Of a DNA stretch of 64,000 nt, positions 57,352 through 64,000 are shown piece by piece. Made by a program: the position numbers and the translations under genes. Below the pieces are notes generated by a model. It was not told the origin of the DNA. It was given only the letters and a program-made list of their open reading frames with translations, and did no database searches. The DNA is from Wyeomyia smithii (taxonomy: Eukaryota; Arthropoda; Insecta; Diptera; Culicidae): NCBI RefSeq assembly GCF_029784165.1, contig NC_073695.1, positions 245,370,089 through 245,434,088 of the forward strand. Reading direction: 5' to 3'. Numbering within the stretch: position 1 is the first letter of the stretch; each line of letters begins with the position of its first letter.

Positions 57352-58628
57352 TTGAAGTAGAATACTTCTCTCAGGAAGTTCGGCTACATAGGGATGTGAA
57401 ATGAAAATCTAAAACCGAAAAAAGTGAAAAATATGTCCAATTTCAAATGCTAATAAATCGGTTAGTATTCGATGGATTTCCTTCGTTCTTGCAGCAATAG
57501 ATTGGAAAATCTTCTAAGATTCTTCCCAAAATAAGATAATTGTAATTTTATTATTCACACTATTGTACTATTGAAAATAGTCAAGCCTTGTCAAAACGAA
57601 AAATTCGACCTCTGATTGGTCGTTATATGCTTGCTTCCCAAGCACGGTCGACAGAATCATGTACCTTGCCATTTAAAACATGCTATTTAGGCTATATAAG
57701 AGCCTGTTTCAGACGAAGCGGCTCATAATAGTTCCAGACAGAGACAACAACAGTCGTCCTCCCTTAGCAGCAGCACTAGCAGTGCAATGGATACCAGCGA
57801 TGGCGGAAAGAGGCCACAGCTATAGCGTAGCAATGGATAGTGCACTAGTTGCAGTGGATTCCAGCAACGATAGCAGCTGAAGTAGGGATAGTGGATACCA
57901 ATGGCAGTGATAGCGGCCACAACTGTAGCATGGCTACGGATAGCGTAGCAGTTGCAGCGGGTATCAGCATCGATAGCAGCTGATGCAGTGAGGCAATTTA
58001 GAAATATACAGTCTCTGTGCGATAGCGGGTACTAGTAAATGCATTCAATGAAAAGTTAACTCATTTTGACAACACGTGAGCAGTCTAGTTTTGAGTGAGC
58101 TTTTCACTGTTTATTTTATCACAAGGAATACTTCATTCGCACTGTCATTGATAACGCAAAGATGTGATCAGCATCTTATCCGATATTAAAATGAACAACA
58201 AATTGTTCTTTTCAGGATGAAATAAAAACTTGATTGAAGAGTTAATATTTTCTAATAAGTTAATTCACGTTTTTAAATTTGTAAAAGTTATAAATTTTAC
58301 TTCATCTCCGTATCTCAAAACGTACTGAATTATCTTTTCCTTCAGTCATGAGCACGACATCCGAAAAAATTTCATCTCAAAATTTAAAAATTGTCAAGCC
58401 CCAATCATGACAAGCAACTTACTATATTATTTGTGAAGAAAAGAAAAATTTCTATATTATTGAAAATGGTCAATCCTTGTTAAAGCGCAAAATTCGATTG
58501 ATCTGATTAGTCAACGTTTATTTACTAGAAAAAATGACTGACACGCAAGCAGCCGGGTTATCTTTCTTGTAAAAGTATTCTACTTCAACCTTGCGGTCGT
58601 GGCTTTGCACACAACCCTCCTGTTATTT
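57352..58628 (+). repeat. Repeat element with promoter-like core, copy 2
   Basis: Matches 50,782-51,712 at both ends (TTGAAGTAGAATACTTCTCT; AAAAGTATTCTACTTCAACC) and in the core: ATTGG at 57,615-57,619, then TATATAAG at 57,693-57,700. Downstream of the TATA box, 57,740-57,990 is a tandem GATAGCAGCTG/GTGGATNCCAGCA repeat not shared with copy 1. Confidence 0.65.
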
Positions 58629-58644
58629 TCCTCATTATCGTTCA

Positions 58645-58745
58645 TAGTTACAAACGTCACGGACCAACAAACGTCATGGACCAGAGCTGATCTGCGATAA
58701 CGCACACATATATGAAATTTGACAGCAGTGAATCCCCTCTGGTTG
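58645..58745 (-). repeat. Inverted copy of a 95-bp dispersed segment
   Basis: Its reverse complement matches 15,870-15,965 (CTGTCAAATTTCATATATGT, GTTATCGCAGATCA, TGGTCCATGACGTTTG). Part of it also resembles 57,170-57,190. Confidence 0.6.
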
Positions 58746-59649
58746 TTCCACTTTTTACGAAATTGCGTCAAATGTTACTCATTTTAGAGTTATTATTTAC
58801 GAGCGTGTATGTCACGCAGTCAGGGTTGTAATGATGCAATAATTTTCGATATGCTGAAAAATGCTATAGAAAAATACAGTGGTGGTTCGCTCGTTGGGTG
58901 CTCGTACAACATCTTGTCTGTAATTAATTAGGAGGTGTATACCTTGACTGAAAATATCTAGCATCGCGAACCTCCATCTTCCAGCCAAGTGGCAGAGTGG
59001 TATGCTTGAGCCTTAACACTTTGCTCCTCGATGGAAGGTCCAGTTTTTGTAAAAAAAATGTGACGAAATATATTGACCAAACACGTCAATTTTTCACCTC
59101 AGCAACAAGACAGCAGCCCGCATAATCAATAACCATAAACGGAATCTAATCCGTATGGTTTAACAATACCCCATACAGTCGAAACTATGCCGCAAACTAG
59201 TTGTTAGGCAGATTTTATGGTTACTGATTATCTGCCGCTCATAGCAAGTCCGTCCCATTTGCGTTTTGGTGCTGACGAGAAAACAGCAATTAAAAATCGT
59301 AACGCTTTGGGTGAAATTTTGCATTTGAATGCTTTTTCAATCAAGACCATCAACAGAATTCAGTACTGCAATGACAATCTAACACTTTTGCATCATAAAA
59401 CTCGTGTAAACACCGAAACTTGATTAAAATTTGTTGAAAATCATTAGCTGGGACACACATGCGATTACTTTTACGGTACGTAGCCAGAATGATAGCAAGT
59501 TAGTCCCATAGCCAGCTACGACCGGTGATGTAAAACTACTGCAAATCGATGGCGGTGCTATAGCTTGCGTTTGGAATGAATCCATCGCTGGTCAGTTCAT
59601 AAATAACCTTCTCTTGTGCTTCATTAAACAAGTCAATTGAAATTGAAAT

Positions 59650-59937
59650 ATGACATTTTACCCACCTATTGGCAGCGTACAAAGGGTTTTAGAACGATCT
59701 ATTTCCTGTTCCTAAGGGCATCTTCAGCGGTGGTCCAAATCGTTGTTTTGTTCTATTTTTTTGGAACAAACTCAAATTCACTGCTGCACCGGTGGTGTAA
59801 ATTTTGTTTTATACCAGATCTAAATTGAAGAAATTTGAAACTGGTATACGTTTTGGTCTATTTTTGTCACTTTTTGGAACAAGAAAAAGATCGTTCTAAA
59901 ACCTTTTGTACGTACCAATAGGTGGGTAAAATGTCAT
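59650..59937. mobile_element. Hairpin element with inner repeat
   Basis: Arms ATGACATTTTACCCACCTAT and its inverse pair over about 60 bases. The centre (59,714-59,873) is a copy, in opposite orientation, of 60,722-60,897, beginning AGGGCATCTTCAGCGGTGGT. Confidence 0.65.
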
Positions 59938-60721
59938 ATTTTTATTGAATACTTCATTTTTAGCTATTTCCATATAAGCATTTTGCGAGTGTTGGGGAAT
60001 CAACAAAACAAAGATTTTTTATGACAATTCACAATATATTTTTGTTTTTGGCTTCAAGAAAACCGATCAGCAAAAGGGGACTTTTTGGTTTGCAACCATC
60101 AGCCACAGGGATAACAAATATGTTGGCTATTTTGTTATCGCCTTAATTATAGTGGGACTAGAGGAGACCGTAAGAGGCCAGAAAAATGTTTCTTGAAGAC
60201 AATGAACTGAAAACCTTCAAAATTCAGGCTTGTTTAAATATCTTCAAAACCGAACCCAAGTTTAAAGAACTGCAAGATTCTGAAAGATTGATGAGACGAA
60301 AATGGAAGATGAACATCTACGCGATCAAATATTTTTGGCTATCGTCCAAAGCCTTACTTGTAGCAAAAATTTTTCGATCATACCAATCCATCCTGAGAAA
60401 TGTCACTGACTCTCGGGTCAACCCGTCAAATCCCTAAAGTCTTGTGGATAAAAAAAGTGTCTTGCCAAAGTAATCGTTCAATGTGCGTAAAAATTATCGA
60501 ATTTCCGTTTGTTAAATATTGAGTGCTTTTTATTATAACAAGTCTCATAAACTGATATCATGGGGTATTTAATTGTGGACAGTGTGACAGAAGTCAGCGG
60601 TTCAAAACAACAAGATATACAACACCGGTGCGGAGAACAAAAAGTTGGTCTATATTAGCTGGTTCTATTCAGGTTTCGCTGGTGTAAATCTAGTATAAAG
60701 TTGTTTTAAAAATGGACCACC

Positions 60722-60897
60722 GCTGAAGATGCCTTAAAAGTGACAAAAATAGACCAAAACGTATACCAGTTTCAATTTTTTTTAATTTAGATCTGGTATA
60801 AAACAAAATTTACACCACCGGTGCAGCAGTGAATTTGAGTTTGTTCCAAAAAAATAGAACAAAACAACGATTTGGACCACCGATGAAGATGCCCTAA
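60722..60897 (-). mobile_element. MITE with AGGGCATCTTCAKCGGTGG ends
   Basis: CCACCGCTGAAGATGCC on the left and CCACCGATGAAGATGCCCT on the right. The interior (ACCGGTGGTGTAAATTTTGT) matches 59,714-59,873 almost exactly. Both copies lie in the same larger element. Confidence 0.55.
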
Positions 60898-61154
60898 ACT
60901 GTAGTAAATATCACGTTTTCAAAATCATTATTGGCTGTGGGATTAAATTGCGAAGATTTTTTCAATGGGACCGACTTGCGATCACTTTTGCTATGGGACA
61001 AACCGACTTGCTATTTTTTTCATAGTTTCTCAGAACGAAGTATTCAAAAACATTTGTTTTATCGAAAGTAGATATAAAAAGGAATTGATTCCATAATTAA
61101 ACTCAAAATTGATAAAAATGCAATTAGGACGGACTTGCCATGAGCGGCAGTTAT

Positions 61155-61885
61155 GTGGGAGAGCAAAAGTTAATTTCTTTGACACAGTTTTATCGCTATG
61201 AAACTTTTATTTTTTTGATAATTTAATTTTATATTATATTTAATTTTCATAATTTAAAAAAATAATTTCGATTTTGCATTCATTTCAGTTCTATTTTGAT
61301 ACTACTACTTGTTCTGCTAGGAACATGCATAAATAGCGAATGTCAAATACCAAATCACAAAAATGTCTCAAACGCCATTTGTTTTGTATGGGAGCGTATG
61401 ATAACTTTTCTTGGATATTATTATCAATTACGGAATGAAAGGCTTGAAAAGCTCATTCAAATAAATTCTAGGCGACGAAAAAGTGACCTAAAGCGCTGCC
61501 ACAAGGAGTTTTCATATTTATTTTCTGAAATTCTCCATTAGTTGCATAACATTTAGACATCATTATTCCGAGAATATTTTATGTGTTTTACACATAAGTT
61601 ACGTGTTATACATAAAAATAAGGGACAGATGTACGATTCATTGTTCATTCTTGGTTGCAGAGGTATCATTCAAAAACGCGAATTCTGGATGAAAGAGCAA
61701 ACTTGAGCAAGACCACTCCAAGGATGTTCCAAACAAAAAGAAAAGTTAAATTCAGAGAGGCACTCGGGGTACTTTTTCTGACAATCGATTTGAAATCGAA
61801 ATTGTCTTCTTTCTCTAAGCATAAAGAAGTATAACCAAAAAGCATTCAACTTTCACATGCACTACGTTAGTTCTTATTACTAACA
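61155..61885. other. Intergenic stretch, nothing recognised
   Basis: AT-rich sequence with short frames only; no repeat structure that I could support. Confidence 0.35.
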
Positions 61886-61899
61886 TATGAAATGTACTA

Positions 61900-62164
61900 G
61901 TGGTCCCCGTGGCTCTGTGGTTAGCGATGTCGGTCGGCTAGCTCTCCCACACGGTTGTGATATCGGGTTCGATTCCCGATCGAGTCGATGATCTTTTCGA
62001 GCTGGAAATTTTCTCTACTCAGCACTAGGGCACAGTGTATCGTTGTACTTATCCTACACATACAAAATGTGCCAAAAACAATATCGATAACGAATTCTCT
62101 CAACTAATCTATTTGATCGAGACCGCTATTAGCCCCAAGGCTAAGCGTGCGATATTGTTGTTTG
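61900..62164 (+). mobile_element. tRNA-derived SINE family 2, copy 2
   Basis: The head has GTGGCTCTGTGGTTAGCGAT (box A) and GGGTTCGATTCCCGATC (box B). The 3' end runs GTGCGATATTGTTGTTTG. A perfect 14-base duplication, TATGAAATGTACTA, stands at 61,886-61,899 and 62,165-62,178. Confidence 0.9.
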
Positions 62165-62429
62165 TATGAAATGTACTACCGTTACCATTTTGGCTTGAAA
62201 TAATATAGTGTACAAAAAAAAAAATTTGAAACTATGACGATTTTTTCAAAATATCGTGTCGCTTGAATAGTTAAAACCACTTCAAAGTAAATGTGTTTTA
62301 TAACCGTATATGTGAACTTACGAGGTTGATAATATCATTACAATATGTCTCAAAGGTGTAAAAAACATATCAACATATAGAATTGATTAAAAAAGAACAT
62401 CACTTTTTTTATTTTTGTCCATGGAACGT

Positions 62430-62745
62430 TGCACTGTGCGATGCCGGCCTAACAAGCCTGTCGTCGTAGGTTTCAAGTCTCGGCTCGGGAGAGACTGGTA
62501 AGGCCTAAACACAATGGATACGTTGCGGCTGCGTTTGCGGTAATTTGACAGTTAGCCCATACATTTTCTGTCAAATTGACGTCAACGCAACGTAAACGTA
62601 TCGTTTGTGTTTAGGCCTCAGTGTCAGTAGGATTGTAGCATCAGCACCGCAATTGTTCTGTACACTTGAAGTTGGCTGCAAATACTATGTATAATCAACA
62701 AATGGTCGAGTTCCAAATCGGTATGGGAACATACTTAAATGACGT
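62430..62745 (+). mobile_element. tRNA-derived SINE family 3, split by a MITE
   Basis: CGATGCCGGCCTAACAAGCC and GTAGGTTTCAAGTCTCGG resemble pol III boxes A and B. The body (CAGTGTCAGTAGGATTGTAG, TTCTGTACACTTGAAGT) resumes after the inserted element at 62,501-62,618. The surroundings (62,179-62,429 and 62,746-62,886) show only AT-rich or C-rich non-coding sequence. Confidence 0.6.
62501..62618. mobile_element. MITE with AGGCCTAAACACAA ends
   Basis: AGGCCTAAACACAATGGATA faces its inverse TATCGTTTGTGTTTAGGCCT; the next bases (GTTGCG / CGCAAC) also pair. It is 118 bases long and sits between two parts of a SINE. Confidence 0.75.
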
Positions 62746-62886
62746 AGCATTTTTTTCATGATTTTTAAGCCCCCCCCTCCCCCTCGTAGCATTTGGTCAC
62801 AAAATCTAAATCCCCCCTGAAAAAAACGTAGCATTCGAATAACCCCCTCCCCCCTCCGCTTCTGAAAAAACGTACCGAAATACGTG

Positions 62887-63158
62887 CAGTCAGGTTTTTA
62901 CGCGGTTTTTTATACGCGGAATTTTTTACGAGGTTTTTTTACGCGGATTTTTGAATTAACGTGGTTTTTTTACGCGATACCGCGCTAATTCAATTTTAAA
63001 TACTGGTTCTAGAGCGTCTCGGGTTTTTTCTTAGCCCTTCTTGCTGGTTCACTTTACGCAGATTTTTGAATAACGCGGTTTTTACGCGGATTTTTGAATT
63101 AGCGCGTTTTTTTACGTGGATTTTCGAATTACCGCGGTTTTTTACGAGGTACTGACTG
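62887..63158. mobile_element. Short MITE built of ACGCGG repeats
   Basis: CAGTCAGGTTTTTACGCGG on the left and, reversed, CAGTCAGTACCTCGTAAAAA on the right. TA follows the right end and TG precedes the left. Interior TTTTACGCGGATTTTTGAAT units resemble the arms of the element at 45,205-46,094. Confidence 0.65.
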
Positions 63159-63298
63159 TAGTAACATACATACAAAAAATACTTGAAAAGAATTTAATTT
63201 ATTAACAACTTATTTACAACTCGTGACTGCATCTTCTGCTTCGAAGGTTTTTGTGTTTTGGTACAAGGAGTAAATGTGTTTAAACAACTTAGTATGAT

Positions 63299-64000
63299 TC
63301 ATGTCTATACGGCTCTATAATTTTCTATACTGATGGCTCGAAAATAGAAAACAGGGTAGGTGGTGGAATCATAGGCCCTGGAGTGAATTGTTCAGTAGCA
63401 ATGGGAAAATGGCCCACTGTCTTTCAAGCTGAAATATACGCTATCTTAGAATGTACTGCAATTTGTTTAAAAAGAAATTATCGTTATGCTAATATATGCA
63501 TGTTTTCTGACAGTCATGCGGCTTTGAACGCTCTGAAATCTGTTTGCTGCTCCTCCGAATTGGTCTAGGATTGGGTTAAAATGCTTCAGCAACTGGCTAA
63601 ATGCAATAAGGTAAATCTCTACTGGGTTCCGGGCCATAGCGGTGTTGGAAGAGATGAAATCCGCGTATTTATTGGCCCTGAACCGTTCTGTGGTGTTTCC
63701 AACAGCTCTCTCAATATGGCACTGAAGGAATGGGAAAGAGAGCACGTGCTGCTGAATTGGAATGGCACCTCGACAGGTCGGCAAGCCAAGCGGTTCATCA
63801 AACCAAATCTATCTATTACACGAAAACTGCTAAATTTTTCTAAAAAAGACTTACGCACGTACACTGGACTGATTACTGGTCATTGTCCATGCAAGTATCA
63901 TCTCAAAAAATAGGGAAACTAAATGATGATAACTGTAGGTTTCGTAGTATAGAGAGTGAAGGCTCTCAACATCTGCTGTGTGAGTGCGTGGCAATATTTC
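63299..64000 (+). pseudogene. RNase H and C-terminal part of an I-superfamily retrotransposon, runs off window
   Basis: Pieces in order: IIFYTDGSK, QAEIYAILECTAICLKR, CMFSDSHAALNALKS, an in-frame TAG near 63,568, NLYWVPGHSGVGRDE, then GPEPFCGVSN, LLNFSKKDLRTYTGLITGHC, and a knuckle region SEGSQHLLCECVAIF that reaches the window end. The RNase H Asp and Glu residues (YTDGS, AEIYA, SDSHAA) are kept. There is no RT upstream, so the copy is 5'-truncated near 63,290. It belongs to a different family from the element at 1-3445. Confidence 0.8.

Larger units (their letters stand above)
56700..58809. mobile_element. 2.1-kb element with TACACGCTCGTAAATAATAA ends
   Basis: TACACGCTCGTAAATAATAA at the left and its exact inverse at the right end. 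Interior has ACTCAATTTTTGAGT-type repeats up to about 57,150. Most of the rest is the nested repeat at 57,352-58,628. No transposase and no clear duplication were seen. Confidence 0.6.
59232..61150. mobile_element. 1.9-kb TTAT-flanked element with iterated end motif
   Basis: Ends CTGCCGCTCATAGCAAGTCC and, reversed, CTGCCGCTCATGGCAAGTCC, with TTAT at 59,228-59,231 and 61,151-61,154. The motif GCAAGTCSGTCCCAT recurs in variants near 59,246, 59,491, 60,966, 60,997 and 61,128, facing inward from each end. An 83-codon frame at 60,186-60,437 (MFLEDNELKTFKIQACLNIF) is not recognised. Two smaller elements are nested inside. Confidence 0.7.

Noticed and set aside
58994..59062. tRNA-Leu/Ser-like sequence GCCAAGTGGCAGAGTGGTAT
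   Set aside because: There is no proper T-arm or box B and the stems do not pair; at best a decayed relic.
61903..61990. A tRNA gene on the plus strand
   Set aside because: It is the head of the family 2 SINE, flanked by a 14-base duplication.
1..64000. Integrated viral sequence
   Set aside because: All polymerase-like frames carry non-LTR retrotransposon motifs (APE endonuclease, RT, RNase H); none resembled RNA-virus replicase or nucleoprotein.

Overview
The window looks like nuclear DNA of a culicine mosquito, most likely Aedes. Three protein-coding genes sit in a sea of transposon debris. RTE (JAM1-like), Jockey (Juan-like) and I-superfamily retrotransposons lie beside tRNA-derived SINEs, mariner copies and many short inverted-repeat elements. 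One gene has small 55-80 bp introns plus one intron of about 21 kb. The species cannot be fixed from sequence reading alone.

Layout. 1-3.45 kb: I-superfamily non-LTR retrotransposon (endonuclease tail, reverse transcriptase, RNase H, zinc knuckle) broken by two frameshifts. 3.6-5.9 kb: decayed RTE element on the minus strand. 8.3-11.2 kb: a second RTE element split by a 5'-truncated Jockey insertion with a 14-bp target duplication. 13.3-15.1 kb: DD37D-type mariner and two hairpin elements. 16.4-17.45 kb (+) and 17.59-19.76 kb (-): two convergent multi-exon C2H2 zinc-finger genes. 20-20.8 kb: an inverted-repeat element carrying a small spliced-looking relic. 22.6-23.3 kb: second mariner relic. 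26.27-29.84 kb: about 295 copies of a 12-bp minisatellite with no visible length change and a higher-order pattern.

33.2-55.93 kb (-): a five-exon MBOAT lysophospholipid acyltransferase gene (LPCAT3/nessy type) with a 21.1-kb third intron. That intron holds a 175-bp satellite, a 1.45-kb inverted duplication, three-deep nested transposons inside an RTE relic, and SINEs. 56.3-64 kb: more DNA-transposon-like repeats, SINEs and an RNase H fragment of another I-superfamily element that runs off the window.

The two zinc-finger genes are probably nuclear regulators. The acyltransferase should act in ER membranes, reacylating lysophospholipids. There is no sign that the three work together. The most unusual sequences are the 12-bp array, the intronic satellite, the long inverted repeat, the layered insertion at 43.9-48.05 kb, and a 1.9-kb TTAT-flanked element with iterated terminal motifs. 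No CRISPR, operon, integrated virus or true tRNA/rRNA gene was recognised.
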